The notes: generated from the letters alone by a model not told the origin. Positions 1 to 9,271 are shown, counted from the stretch's first letter. The stretch is 64,000 nt of DNA from Lachnospiraceae bacterium (GCA_024687745.1 JAILEM010000182.1:1-64000), one strand, 5' to 3'. Translations and numbers: made by a program.

Positions 1-1367
1 AATAATTCAAAATCTATTTTAATACCCCGGGTTAAGATAAGCTTCCACGAACCATCTTGATTGTTTACCGCGGTAACTCCCTCCGGAAGATTACCAATAC
101 TGGTTATCGTATAACCGTCAACAGGTGTGATTGTTATTGTGGAAGTATCGGAACTATCTCCTTGTTTTCCAAGCCATTTATAACCATTATAATCGCAAAA
201 ATTCTCATTTGAACCATAAGTTAGCAAAGCATTATCAGAGTGGTTTATATTTACTTGGTAATACGCAAATCCATCTGCAACATTTGTCGTAACTGTACCA
301 TTATTATAATTGTATACGGTCCCCTTATTAGTAGTCACGGTTCCGTTATTGGTAGCGACTGTTCCGTTATTAGTGGTAATTACAGCATTAGCATTGTTAG
401 TAGTCACGGTTCCGTTATTGGTAGCGACTGTTCCGTTATTAGTAGTGATTGCAGCATTTTCGCTGTTAGTAGTCACGGTTCCGTTATTGGTACCGACAGT
501 AGCGTTATTAGTGGTGATCGTAGCATTTTCACTGTTAGTGGTCACGGTTCCGTTATTGGTACCGACAGTAGCGTTATTAGTGGTGATCGTAGCATTTTCG
601 CTGTTAGTAGTCACGTTTCCGTTATTTGTACCGACAGCTGCGTTATTAGTAGTGATTGCAGCATTTTCACTGTTAGTAGTCACGTTTCCGTTATTTGTAC
701 CGACAGCTGCGTTATTAGTAGTGATTGTACCATTTTCACTGTTAGTAATCACGGTTCCGTTATTTGTATCGACAGTCCCATAGTTAGTGGTTATCGTAGC
801 GCCGCTGTAGGATTCGGGGAGTTCAGGAAGTCCACTACTTTCATATTGGAAAACCTCTAATGTGCTAAGAGTAGTTCCGTATCCTGTAGATCCGATTCCG
901 CTTATATTATTATCATTTACACCGGCATTTAAGGTAACCTCGCCATTATTTGTACCTATATTTCCGTAGTTGCCACCTTCAAAGGAAGTTCCGCTTCCCG
1001 TATTGCTGCTATTTGTTTCTGTTATTCCTACGGTACCGTTATTTGTGGTAATTTCTCCGATATTAACAACTACTGTGCCACTTGTATCATTGGTTTTTAC
1101 CTCTCCGGTAAATGATTCTTCGCTATATCCATCTTCCTGTTTGTCATTAACGATCACGGTTCCTTCATTTTCAGTAATAGTACCCTGATTATCGCATACG
1201 GTTCCTTTATTGGTATCAACAGGTTCTTCCTTTGCAACAACATCTATCGTTTGATCGCTTTGAATGTCATTGTTTTCGTCTGCCATTATATACAAACTGC
1301 TCTGAGTCAGTGTGAGTGCCGTGATCACGGTAACTGCAATGACATTTTTCCAATTAAGTTTAATCAT
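1..1367 (-). CDS. Secreted TNNGTV-repeat protein, 3' end outside window
   Basis: This gene is absent from the ORF track because it has no stop inside the window, but the minus frame is open from an ATG at 1367 to base 1. A GGAGG site lies just upstream. The product starts MIKLNWKN followed by a hydrophobic segment (VIAVTVITALTL), a plausible signal peptide. Next comes a T/N/G/V-rich region built on N-N-G-T-V units, including about seven copies of a 23-residue repeat (69 bp, about 324-808). The last visible part (ITPVDGYTITSIGNLPEGV) resembles the bacterial repeat modules of clostridial surface proteins. The periodic N-x-G-x-V spacing suggests a parallel beta-helix or stalk. A cell-surface or adhesin-like role is inference; the function is unknown. 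Confidence 0.8.
   Translation of the reverse strand, partial: MIKLNWKNVIAVTVITALTLTQSSLYIMADENNDIQSDQTIDVVAKEEPVDTNKGTVCDNQGTITENEGTVIVNDKQEDGYSEESFTGEVKTNDTSGTVVVNIGEITTNNGTVGITETNSSNTGSGTSFEGGNYGNIGTNNGEVTLNAGVNDNNISGIGSTGYGTTLSTLEVFQYESSGLPELPESYSGATITTNYGTVDTNNGTVITNSENGTITTNNAAVGTNNGNVTTNSENAAITTNNAAVGTNNGNVTTNSENATITTNNATVGTNNGTVTTNSENATITTNNATVGTNNGTVTTNSENAAITTNNGTVATNNGTVTTNNANAVITTNNGTVATNNGTVTTNKGTVYNYNNGTVTTNVADGFAYYQVNINHSDNALLTYGSNENFCDYNGYKWLGKQGDSSDTSTITITPVDGYTITSIGNLPEGVTAVNNQDGSWKLILTRGIKIDFEL
324..808 (-). repeat. 69-bp in-frame tandem repeats
   Basis: Equivalent positions recur at 394, 463, 532, 601, 670 and 739, exactly 69 bp apart, with a degenerate copy at each end. 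Each unit encodes 23 residues of the form ITTNN(A/G)(A/T)V-(G/A)TNNG(N/T)V-TTNSENA. Neighbouring copies are nearly identical in DNA, which suggests recent expansion or homogenisation. The frame is kept throughout. Confidence 0.9.
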
Positions 1368-1400
1368 CCTTTTCCTCCCCTGTTTTAAAACAAAAACCCT

Positions 1401-1440
1401 CTTACCTTACAATACAATTTCTACTTTACAACACAATTTT
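1401..1440 (-). promoter_or_regulatory. Two 20-bp direct repeats upstream of the repeat-protein gene
   Basis: CTTACCTTACAATACAATTT (1401-1420) is followed directly by CTACTTTACAACACAATTTT (1421-1440). Sixteen of 20 positions match, and the copies are exactly 20 bp apart, two helical turns. They lie 34-73 bp upstream of the start codon, where an activator could bind. Which regulator binds is unknown. Confidence 0.4.
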
Positions 1441-1760
1441 CTAAAATATTACTTTTTCCCATAATATATTCTTAATTTATACTATATAAATCGGATCATT
1501 AAATGATATATATAATATAAAATTCAAATCCAGAATATATTATAAACCTGATTTAATGATTTTGATACCCTCCATATTAAAAAATTTTTCTCTGTATTCC
1601 CGGCTTAAATATATGCCAACATATGTTTATACCTGTTTATACGATAATGAAAACAAAAAAGCTAAATATTTAATCTAAACAATTCTTTACTGTGTTATAA
1701 TAGGGAAATTTCCTAATATCTTATATAAATAAAAGAAATAGATGTATAAAATCAGAGAAC

Positions 1761-1800
1761 ATTTTAATGCATTTTTAAATATTTAAATATGCATTAAAAT
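1761..1800 (-). terminator. Long AT-rich palindrome after the EAL gene
   Basis: Two 20-bp arms (ATTTTAATGCATTTTTAAAT and its near-perfect complement, one mismatch) meet without a spacer, 18 bp past the stop codon of the EAL gene. The position fits an intrinsic transcription end, though the stem has almost no G/C. It could also be a protein-binding site. Confidence 0.4.
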
Positions 1801-1817
1801 ACATGATCAAATAAGTA

Positions 1818-3740
1818 TTACATTATACTGCTTTTAGAATTTGTGATTTTTTCTATAAATACATCAAGAGGAACGGGTTTTGAGAAATAATATCCCTGCT
1901 GATAGTGAACGCCTAGTTCATCAAGCTTTACTACCATCTCTTCATCTTCCACTCCTTCGACAATGATCTTTTTATTCCGGTCAAGAAACTGTCTTACAAC
2001 CCATAATAATAGATCATTTCCGCTTCTGAAATAGTCCCAGCATATGGATTTGTCTATCTTAACTATATCAAAAGGTATCTTAATTATGTTTACAAGATTG
2101 GAATAGCCGGTTCCGTAATCATCGAGAGAAAAACGTATCCCGTAATTTAGGAGGTCATCTATATTTTTAAGTGCATCTGATTTATCTAAGGCTTCCGTTT
2201 CAGTGATCTCCATTATTATCATTTCAGGATCTACCTCATAGTCGTTAACTATATTTATTAAACTTTCAGACAGATCTCTGAATATACACTGTTGCGGTGA
2301 CAGATTGATCTCTATACTGGTAATTCCGTATTTTTTTATATTTTCTTCCTTTATCATCCGGCAGACCTTCTTAAAAACGATCATGCCAAGCTTCATAATG
2401 CTTCCGTTTCTCTCTGCTATTCTTATAAAATCATCTGGAAAAATAATCTTTTCAAGGATTGGATCATAAATCCTTACCAAGGCCTCCGCGGAAACTATTC
2501 TTTTTTCGTTGTTTGAGTATATAGGCTGATAATATACAAGCAGGTTTTCTTCATGGTCGAGTGCGTATTTTAGGGCTTTTTCGGTATCCCTGCGTTTTTT
2601 TGCCTCAAGATGGAATTCTTCGGATATTTCTATATTTTTGATTCCGGGAACATCAAAAATATGTTCAATTACGATGTTAAGAGTATCCCTGAGATCATCA
2701 TAGTCTTTGAACTTTAAGTCGCCGTTGTTATAGAAACAGCTGACTTCAAAATTAAGGGAACCGTTTTCGAATTCAAAGGGTCTTTCAAACCTTTCGTTTA
2801 GCTTATCTACATATTCATGGACATTTCTCCTGCCCTGAAGACTGATTATAAATGTACCTCTTCCGAAATAAAATATTGCGTCATCTTTGAATGTGACTTT
2901 CAGATAATTACTGATATATCTTAAAACTTTAGTTGTATAATAATCACTGTCCGCAAATTTGAAGCTGCTGTAGTTTGTCAGGATAAATCCGACAAAGGGT
3001 TTATACTGATTATAATAGTATTCCTCGTCTGTGTATAGTTCAAGGCCACGTAAATTATATAGTTCCGTGCGGCTTTCCCTGTAATAGTCAGGGTTCTGAA
3101 AGGCAAGTGCTATTGCCGTTATTCCGATAACAGCACCTAATGACACTATTTGAGTAAAGGGAAAAACAAAACACTGTAAACTGTGAGTCAAAATCATTAC
3201 AGATATATAACCTAATATTGCGAAAATATGCCTTCTTCTTAACACTTTTTTACTGTTTCTTAACACAAAAACAGTAGATAAAAGCATATAAAAAACTGTT
3301 TCTATATACATTATGACTCTTCCGGGACCATAATGAAATATTCCATGTTCAGAAACAAAAAAGATCAGATGGTTTACAGGTGTTGATAACACTATGATGA
3401 TCACAAGTATTGCTGGGACATTTATAATAAGATAGGTTTTTAGCTTTACCTTGTCGGCATTTACGACATAATAACAGAAAGCACAGAAAACTAATGGAAC
3501 GATTGCCAAAAAGCAATAATATACCATATTGGAAATATATATCATGTTTGATCTGAAAAAATCGGGATAGGATGCAATAAACGCACTTAAAATATCAGCT
3601 ACGGTAAGACAAGTCTGCATAACAAGTAAACTCAAAAAGAGTCTGTTGCGACGAATCGGAAGATTTCTTCCAAGACAATAATATATAAGAAAAAGTAAGC
3701 ACACCGTAAGGGCACTTATATCGAATTCAAGGGACCACAT
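1818..3740 (-). CDS. Membrane EAL-domain protein (c-di-GMP phosphodiesterase type)
   Basis: A 640-residue protein with about seven hydrophobic segments in residues 1-220, a degenerate GGDEF-like region (about 235-385, no GGDEF motif visible) and a full EAL domain (about 390-635). The EAL domain keeps the signature EALVR and the metal/catalytic motifs INLSPQQ, ITETEA, DDYGTGYS, VKIDKS and EGVE, so c-di-GMP hydrolysis to pGpG is likely. The GGDEF-like part may only bind GTP or dimerise. The membrane part presumably senses an unknown signal. It is a single gene followed by an AT palindrome. The class is clear; the physiological target is unknown. Confidence 0.88.
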   Translation of the reverse strand: MWSLEFDISALTVCLLFLIYYCLGRNLPIRRNRLFLSLLVMQTCLTVADILSAFIASYPDFFRSNMIYISNMVYYCFLAIVPLVFCAFCYYVVNADKVKLKTYLIINVPAILVIIIVLSTPVNHLIFFVSEHGIFHYGPGRVIMYIETVFYMLLSTVFVLRNSKKVLRRRHIFAILGYISVMILTHSLQCFVFPFTQIVSLGAVIGITAIALAFQNPDYYRESRTELYNLRGLELYTDEEYYYNQYKPFVGFILTNYSSFKFADSDYYTTKVLRYISNYLKVTFKDDAIFYFGRGTFIISLQGRRNVHEYVDKLNERFERPFEFENGSLNFEVSCFYNNGDLKFKDYDDLRDTLNIVIEHIFDVPGIKNIEISEEFHLEAKKRRDTEKALKYALDHEENLLVYYQPIYSNNEKRIVSAEALVRIYDPILEKIIFPDDFIRIAERNGSIMKLGMIVFKKVCRMIKEENIKKYGITSIEINLSPQQCIFRDLSESLINIVNDYEVDPEMIIMEITETEALDKSDALKNIDDLLNYGIRFSLDDYGTGYSNLVNIIKIPFDIVKIDKSICWDYFRSGNDLLLWVVRQFLDRNKKIIVEGVEDEEMVVKLDELGVHYQQGYYFSKPVPLDVFIEKITNSKSSIM

Positions 3741-3864
3741 TCTGAAGCCTCATCATATCCGGTAATAGTTACTACCCTGATATAAGATCAATGGTTGATA
3801 TACTTATTTCATTATAAATTATGTGAACTATTAAATCCATTAAAAAACTTAAGAAAAAAGTGTT

Positions 3865-4530
3865 CTATTTTATCTTTGCATTTGGACAATGAGAAATAAT
3901 GAATTGTTCAACGAAATCAAAATCTTCATCTGATGCATATACCTGATTTTTGCCAAGAAGCTGATTGACATAAATAATATTGCGTTTGCGCTTTACTTTA
4001 ACAGACGCAACATTTTTAAAAACAGAGGTACTTGAGGAATGACCTGCAACCAGTAATCCCTGTCCGTTTGCGGTAATATTGCCTGCTATCGCTCCTGCAA
4101 ACATAGTTATCCAGCCTATTGCCTGAGCCTTTTTAAACTGTTTCGGCACGTGTATGTGATTAACCGTTTCTTCATTCAATTCAAACAGAACAATATAGCT
4201 TCCGCCATAAGTAGCGGCAACTATAAGATAGGCAATGGTACCAACCATGATAAATCCTATCATTATGATCCCAAACACTTTAGTGATTTCAAGAACCCCC
4301 TCTATTCCATCTCCATCAGACAATACGAGAAATAAAACAAATAACCATACTATAGAAAGGGAAAAAGCAAGTACCTTAAATATGGTATAGAGTATCGACG
4401 GGTTTTTATACATATTAAAATCATAAAACCAGCGATAGTTACCGTCATCACACAGGACAATGTTTGGAGTAACGTATTTTCCGGTAATTGTTTCATTTTC
4501 TGATCCATTTTCGTAATTTGGATAAATCAT
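3865..4530 (-). CDS. Hypothetical membrane protein
   Basis: A 221-residue protein that I cannot assign to a family. A soluble N-terminus (about 1-45) precedes two hydrophobic segments (about 46-70 and 85-107). A soluble segment follows, then a weak Gly/Ala-rich hydrophobic stretch (WITMFAGAIAGNI), and a C-terminal part with basic KVKRKRN and a conserved-looking tail. The gene lies 19 bp after the lipoprotein gene, so the two are probably co-transcribed. The start sits behind GGGAGGAAGCG. The C-terminal beta-rich part could be a PH-like or YcxB-like fold, but this is a guess. Confidence 0.65.
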   Translation of the reverse strand: MIYPNYENGSENETITGKYVTPNIVLCDDGNYRWFYDFNMYKNPSILYTIFKVLAFSLSIVWLFVLFLVLSDGDGIEGVLEITKVFGIIMIGFIMVGTIAYLIVAATYGGSYIVLFELNEETVNHIHVPKQFKKAQAIGWITMFAGAIAGNITANGQGLLVAGHSSSTSVFKNVASVKVKRKRNIIYVNQLLGKNQVYASDEDFDFVEQFIISHCPNAKIK

Positions 4531-4549
4531 AGATCGCTTCCTCCCTTAA

Positions 4550-5899
4550 TCAATACATTGGCGGATTATATATCCATTCAATTTCAGGACCTTCGCTATA
4601 AGTGTATTCATATACATTATACATTCTGACATTTCCTGAAAAACCATCCATTACACCGTAAACTAAGTATATTTTATCTCCGTCTCTGTCTCCCGCCGGG
4701 AATACTCCGTCAAAACTTATTCTTCCGGGGGCTTCAAAGGTCACATCATTTTCATCGAGAAAGCTGCTTTCAAAATACATCTGCGGATGCACCTTTATAC
4801 CGTATTCTCCCTTGTTAAATTCAACATCGGCAAGTGCCAGTGAACAATGAAGAATTCCCTCTGTGTTTTCGGGATCACTGTAGGAGGTATTCTTTATCCA
4901 TATATAAAAGGATCCGTCAGCATATACAAATTCATCAGGATATATTTCAGGCAAGTATAATCTGCAATATGAGCCATCATCCATATTATAAGTATAGACC
5001 ATGTCTTCGCCTTCAACACCGTAACGCTCAGCTTTTATAATGATATCTCCATCTTTGAGCTCTTTTTTATTTCCACCGATGAATTTTATGTCGGTCATAT
5101 CCCAGTGTCCCTTGCGTTCTTCTGAATAGTACTCAGGATCACCTTCATGCGTCTGATCATTTTCATCTTTTATAGCTGATCCTTTTTCTGTTAGCCTGAA
5201 TGTATATTCCCAAATATAACGGGTGATCACTTTATCCTGCGAATCGGATATGTCCAGGACAACAAAGATAGTATCATTTTCGGCACAGATCCTTGGAAAA
5301 TTTGAACAGGGTTCAAAATAATACTCAAGATCACCGTCACTTCCCTCTGATTTTCCATATAATCCATCATTATCTTTAGAAAAATGACTCATCTCGATGG
5401 GATCGTATGTAAAATCGTTTTGTTGGAACTTAAAATATTTCCTTATAACAAGTTCATCGTCCAGGTCTGCTCCTTTATCGATTGTATCGGAAAAATACAT
5501 GGATCCCCAGATATCATCACTGTCCTTGATATCATCGGCTTCAACCCTGAATGTAAGATGAGCATCTATTTCCTCGCCGGGCATATACGTATCGGATATG
5601 TTTGATCGCCATATATCATAATGGTTAGGATATTCTTCGCCAAGAACTCTTTCTTGCGTCATGACCCATTGTCCTGACTTAAGGTTCTTGTTATGATATA
5701 TTCTGTCCCCTTGCTCAAAAACATATTCGCCACATGCGTCTACCCGACAGTATGCTTCTTTGCCTTCAGTATTAACGGTCCTTTCTTCTTTTTCGATCCT
5801 TTTGCTATTAGCTTCCACTGTTTCACATCCGGTTGAAAAAGATATAATGCACAAAAGGATTAACATGATAATGTATATTTTTTGATTTATTTTTATCAT
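4550..5899 (-). CDS. Hypothetical lipoprotein
   Basis: A 449-residue protein with an N-terminal hydrophobic segment ending in FSTGC, a lipobox that places it on the outer face of the membrane after cleavage and lipidation at the Cys. The mature part is acidic and rich in Tyr, Asp and aromatic residues, and looks beta-rich. I recognise no catalytic motif. It probably forms a two-gene unit with the downstream membrane protein (19-bp gap). It resembles orphan Lachnospiraceae lipoproteins; function unknown. Confidence 0.65.
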   Translation of the reverse strand: MIKINQKIYIIMLILLCIISFSTGCETVEANSKRIEKEERTVNTEGKEAYCRVDACGEYVFEQGDRIYHNKNLKSGQWVMTQERVLGEEYPNHYDIWRSNISDTYMPGEEIDAHLTFRVEADDIKDSDDIWGSMYFSDTIDKGADLDDELVIRKYFKFQQNDFTYDPIEMSHFSKDNDGLYGKSEGSDGDLEYYFEPCSNFPRICAENDTIFVVLDISDSQDKVITRYIWEYTFRLTEKGSAIKDENDQTHEGDPEYYSEERKGHWDMTDIKFIGGNKKELKDGDIIIKAERYGVEGEDMVYTYNMDDGSYCRLYLPEIYPDEFVYADGSFYIWIKNTSYSDPENTEGILHCSLALADVEFNKGEYGIKVHPQMYFESSFLDENDVTFEAPGRISFDGVFPAGDRDGDKIYLVYGVMDGFSGNVRMYNVYEYTYSEGPEIEWIYNPPMY

Positions 5900-6011
5900 A
5901 AAACCTACCTATTATATTACAGTAATGATTTTGCCAAATTATCTTCTATATTATTATCAATAAATATTTTATTAAAATCAAGTTGTGACTGAATAATGTC
6001 AATGACTTTTT

Positions 6012-6036
6012 TGTCACGGCCTGTCACACCTGTCTG
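6012..6036. promoter_or_regulatory. TGTCAC direct repeats
   Basis: TGTCAC occurs at 6012 and 6022, with related TGTCTG at 6031 and TGTCA at 5997. The spacing of about 10 bp puts the copies on one helix face, as for OmpR/PhoB-type regulators. It is a candidate site only, with no regulator assigned. Confidence 0.25.
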
Positions 6037-6119
6037 AAACCGTACATTTTAATGATGAAACTGATCTGTAATATATAATAACGAAGAAATAATAAGAAAA
6101 AAAGCAGATATAAGGGCAA

Positions 6120-6148
6120 TTGTATAGTTTTATATGCTCTGCTATAAT
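6120..6148 (+). promoter_or_regulatory. Sigma-A promoter of the GH3 gene
   Basis: TTGTAT (6120-6125), a 17-bp spacer and a consensus TATAAT (6143-6148). Start of transcription is expected near 6155, giving a leader of about 68 nt that ends in AGGAGG before the ATG. Confidence 0.65.
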
Positions 6149-6222
6149 TATTTAATCAGGTCAGTGATTCAGTCCTTAATATTTATGGATAGATAAATAA
6201 CTATTCGACAGGAGGTTGAGAT

Positions 6223-8289
6223 ATGAAAAGCAGAATAGCATTGATCATGGTATTTACCTTAATCTTGGTTACTTTTTCCGGATGCGTGATGAGCACAGGT
6301 ACCGTTTCAGAGCCTGTTTCTCAGACTGATACAGATACAAAAGCCGATGAGGAGCCAGACCAGAATAAGGATAAAGATTCCGGGGATGCAGCTACAGCCG
6401 GTAAAGATGTTTATGCCAAAGATAGCGAAAAAGAAGAAATAAATGAATCCGGTGATGATATATCCGAGGGGGAGATTGAGGCTGTGGCAGAGGATATTCT
6501 TTCGAAAATGACAACAGAACAGAAGCTTGCCCAGATGATGGTTGTCACACTTCGCTCGAACCTTGATGATTCAGAGTTTGCACAGGAATTATCCGGGGAT
6601 TATTCGGATCTTTTTACCAAATATGATTTTGGGGGTGTCATATTATACAAGGGAAATATAGTTGATGCTGATCAGACTTTTACTATGATAAATGATATCC
6701 AGAAGGCTGCACTTAATTCGGAATTAGCTATTCCGATGTTTGTATGTGTTGATCAGGAAGGTGGAATTGTAAACAGAGTATCTTACGGTAGTGTTACAAG
6801 CGGTAATATGGCCCTTACTGCAACGGGTGAGGTATCTAATGCAAAAGAAAGCGGGAAGATCATAGGAAGCGAGTTATCCGCACTTGGTTTCAACGTTGAT
6901 TTTGCTCCTGTATGTGATGTAAACAGTAATCCCAACAATCCTATAATCGGAGTTCGTTCTTTCTCAGATGATCCGGATATAGTTTCAGAATATCTCACAG
7001 CCTTTATGGAAGGAATCCAGGATTATAATATAATCACTGCTTTAAAGCATTTTCCGGGGCATGGAGATGTAGATCAGGACAGTCATACCGGTCTTCCAAA
7101 ATCTATGCTTACTAAGGATAAGCTTATGGAATGTGAGTTGCTTCCCTTTAAAGCAGGGATCGAAAAGGGTGCAGATATGATAATGACAGCGCATATCCAG
7201 TATCCTGAGATAGAAACACAGACTTGTATCTCAAAGCTTGACGGAGAAGAAATATTTCTTCCGGCAACTCTCTCTGAAAAGATTCTTACAGGAATCCTCA
7301 GGGATGAGCTTGGTTATAATGGGATAATCATTACTGATGCTGTGGATATGGATGCCATCGCAACTCATTTTGACCGGACAGAAGCAGCGGAAATGGCAAT
7401 AAATGCGGGTGCCGATATACTATTATGTTCGATGAACCTCTATAAAGGGGATGAACACAATACTCTTGCCAATGAGGAGGCATTTTTCCAAAGTGTAGTC
7501 AAGAGTGCGGAAGAAGGAAAAATAGATGCTCAAAGGATAGATGAGTCTGTTCTGCGAATACTTAAACTCAAGTTAAAAAGAAATATTATGGATATAACAC
7601 TTGAAAATATCGAAGATGAGAGCGCAAAAGAGAGTCTTTCAGAGGTCGGTTCTGTTGAAAAGCGTCAGGCACAGTGGGATATAACCAAGCAGGCTGTAAC
7701 CCTTCTTAAAAATGATGATGTTTTACCATTTGACGGTACAAAGACAGAAAAAACCCTTGTTCTATATCCTTCAGACTCAAGAAAGGCATCAGTTGAATAT
7801 TCAATTGACAGACTGAAGGAAGAAGGACTTGTAACAGATACAGATTTTTCACTTCTTCTTTATGATGAGCTTACAGCTTCAGATGATACTCTTAATAAGG
7901 AGCTTGAGGAATCTGATAATATTATCATTATGTCTCAGTCGGCTACAAGAAACGAAGAACTTGTAAAGATTATAGATATGGCTCATGAATCAGGAAAGAA
8001 GGTTTTACTGTTGAGCCTGAATCTTCCTTATGATGCAGCCTGTTATGAGAATGCAGATGCTGTATTATGTGCTTATCAGGCTTATGGTACAGCTTATGAT
8101 GAAGAGGGACGGGGACCCTTTAATCTGAATGTTGCGGTTGCTTTTTGTATGTCGTACGGCGAGGCTGTTCCTCAGGGTACTCTTCCAGTTAATATTCCAA
8201 CTCTTATTTCAAAAGATGATGGTGAATATGAATTTTCGGACACATGGCTTTATGAAAGAGGAAGCGGTTTTATGAACTGGGGAAAATGA
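6223..8289 (+). CDS. nagZ: GH3 beta-N-acetylhexosaminidase-like lipoprotein (NagZ-like)
   Basis: A 688-residue protein with a lipoprotein signal (TFSGC), an acidic linker (about 25-85) and a GH3 barrel (about 90-460). The barrel carries KHFPGHGDVDQDSHTG, the NagZ-type catalytic His/Asp loop, and the nucleophile-region motif ITDAVDMDAI. A GH3 C-terminal domain follows (about 480-680). The layout matches the Bacillus two-domain NagZ (YbbD), which removes N-acetylglucosamine from muropeptides outside the cell. The likely role is cell-wall recycling, or hexosamine release from host or plant glycans. AGGAGG lies 7 nt before the ATG and a strong terminator follows, so it is a single-gene unit. Confidence 0.85.
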   Translation: MKSRIALIMVFTLILVTFSGCVMSTGTVSEPVSQTDTDTKADEEPDQNKDKDSGDAATAGKDVYAKDSEKEEINESGDDISEGEIEAVAEDILSKMTTEQKLAQMMVVTLRSNLDDSEFAQELSGDYSDLFTKYDFGGVILYKGNIVDADQTFTMINDIQKAALNSELAIPMFVCVDQEGGIVNRVSYGSVTSGNMALTATGEVSNAKESGKIIGSELSALGFNVDFAPVCDVNSNPNNPIIGVRSFSDDPDIVSEYLTAFMEGIQDYNIITALKHFPGHGDVDQDSHTGLPKSMLTKDKLMECELLPFKAGIEKGADMIMTAHIQYPEIETQTCISKLDGEEIFLPATLSEKILTGILRDELGYNGIIITDAVDMDAIATHFDRTEAAEMAINAGADILLCSMNLYKGDEHNTLANEEAFFQSVVKSAEEGKIDAQRIDESVLRILKLKLKRNIMDITLENIEDESAKESLSEVGSVEKRQAQWDITKQAVTLLKNDDVLPFDGTKTEKTLVLYPSDSRKASVEYSIDRLKEEGLVTDTDFSLLLYDELTASDDTLNKELEESDNIIIMSQSATRNEELVKIIDMAHESGKKVLLLSLNLPYDAACYENADAVLCAYQAYGTAYDEEGRGPFNLNVAVAFCMSYGEAVPQGTLPVNIPTLISKDDGEYEFSDTWLYERGSGFMNWGK

Positions 8290-8304
8290 TAAAATGAATT
8301 ATTT

Positions 8305-8343
8305 AAGGTCGGTTTAGCTGATAAAACTAAACCGACCTTTTTC
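8305..8343 (+). terminator. Intrinsic terminator after the GH3 gene
   Basis: A perfect 13-bp stem AAGGTCGGTTTAG / CTAAACCGACCTT with a 9-nt loop and a T run, starting 16 bp past the stop codon. Confidence 0.9.
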
Positions 8344-8392
8344 AATATTGTGCTGTTGTTAATAAGCCCATTATTTACGATAATCTTAATGT

Positions 8393-9271
8393 TTATTCGG
8401 GCGTACATGCTATCAGATCTTCTTTGGGGATCGTGAGGAATATTTCTACAAGTTTTTCATCAAGTTGTGTTCCGGCTACCTCTTTGATTATACTTATCGC
8501 ATCTTCATATGATCGGGGTTCTTTATAGGATCTTCGCATAGTGATGGCAGAGTATGTATCAGCAACTGCAATTATTTTTGAAGGAAAGGGGATATCTTCG
8601 TTTTTTAACTTATAGTAACCGTTTCCGTCTATTCTTTCATGATGGTAAAGGATCCAGTCGGATATTTCATCAAATGTGTTTAAAGATTTTAACAGATCAA
8701 CCCCAAGTTTAGGATGTGTTCTCATTATTTCCCACTCTTCTGCCGTCAGTTTTGCCGGTTTATTAAGTATAGCTTCAGGAATACCAAGCTTTCCGACATC
8801 ATGCATCAGAGCTGCATATTGAAGACTGACCTCATTAATGTCTTTTTTCATTTGACCGGGCATAGCCTTGTATAACAGCATTGTTACATCCTGAACCTGT
8901 CTGCTGTGACCGTTAAGATTGGGATCCCTGGCATCTATGACACCTATCAGTACCTGAGCGATGTCAATACTACGTTCTTTTGCGGTATCAAGCAGATTGA
9001 ATATAAGTGTCAAAACTATGGCCACAAAAACACTTCCCCAAAACAGTACCATTGACATGATAAAATCCGGATCCGAAAAAAGTGCGATTACAATATATCC
9101 GATCAGAAAAAAGATCAGAAGTATAAACGCTATCCTTGTCCAGGCTCTGTCACGTGAGCTTCCTGAGGAGATAACATCATGAGTAGATTTCATAAATTTT
9201 ATGTACCTTATGATGTTTATTACCATCAATAAGGCACCGGCCATAATAAAAGAAAAGATGATTATCTGCAT
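8393..9271 (-). CDS. Membrane HD-GYP domain protein
   Basis: A 292-residue protein with hydrophobic segments at about 1-22, 48-66 and 72-93, followed by an HD-GYP domain (about 105-280). The metal motif MHDVGKLGIP and the motif HHERIDGNGYY are present. The second usually reads GYP; here the Pro is replaced by Tyr, which may alter partner interaction more than metal binding. HD-GYP proteins hydrolyse c-di-GMP to pGpG or GMP. There is no obvious sensor domain, so input may come through the membrane part. The start is chosen by GAAAGGA 5-8 nt upstream. Confidence 0.83.
   Translation of the reverse strand: MQIIIFSFIMAGALLMVINIIRYIKFMKSTHDVISSGSSRDRAWTRIAFILLIFFLIGYIVIALFSDPDFIMSMVLFWGSVFVAIVLTLIFNLLDTAKERSIDIAQVLIGVIDARDPNLNGHSRQVQDVTMLLYKAMPGQMKKDINEVSLQYAALMHDVGKLGIPEAILNKPAKLTAEEWEIMRTHPKLGVDLLKSLNTFDEISDWILYHHERIDGNGYYKLKNEDIPFPSKIIAVADTYSAITMRRSYKEPRSYEDAISIIKEVAGTQLDEKLVEIFLTIPKEDLIACTPE

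Larger units (their letters stand above)
1368..1817. other. AT-rich intergenic region
   Basis: About 450 bases without a gene. It holds the leader of the repeat-protein gene, with two 20-bp imperfect direct repeats (1401-1440), a long AT stretch, and an AT-only-looking palindrome (1761-1800) just past the stop of the EAL gene. I see no ORF or structured RNA. Confidence 0.6.
5900..6222. other. Divergent intergenic region
   Basis: About 320 bases separate the lipoprotein gene (minus) from the GH3 gene (plus). It contains the GH3 promoter near 6120-6148 and a cluster of TGTCAC-like direct repeats near 5997-6036. No further gene is visible. Confidence 0.6.

Noticed and set aside
324-808. Possible CRISPR array
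   Set aside because: Repeats are contiguous 69-bp units without unique spacers and stay in frame as a protein; no cas genes are present.
240-860. Plus-strand ORFs over the repeat region (240-860, 310-783, 970-1188)
   Set aside because: They are mirror frames of the minus-strand 69-bp repeats; they have no ribosome site, and the minus frame has a signal peptide, a good GGAGG and a sensible repeat protein.
5904-5916. TATAAT on the minus strand as the promoter of the lipoprotein gene
   Set aside because: It would place the transcript start about 5 nt from the ATG and remove the ribosome site.
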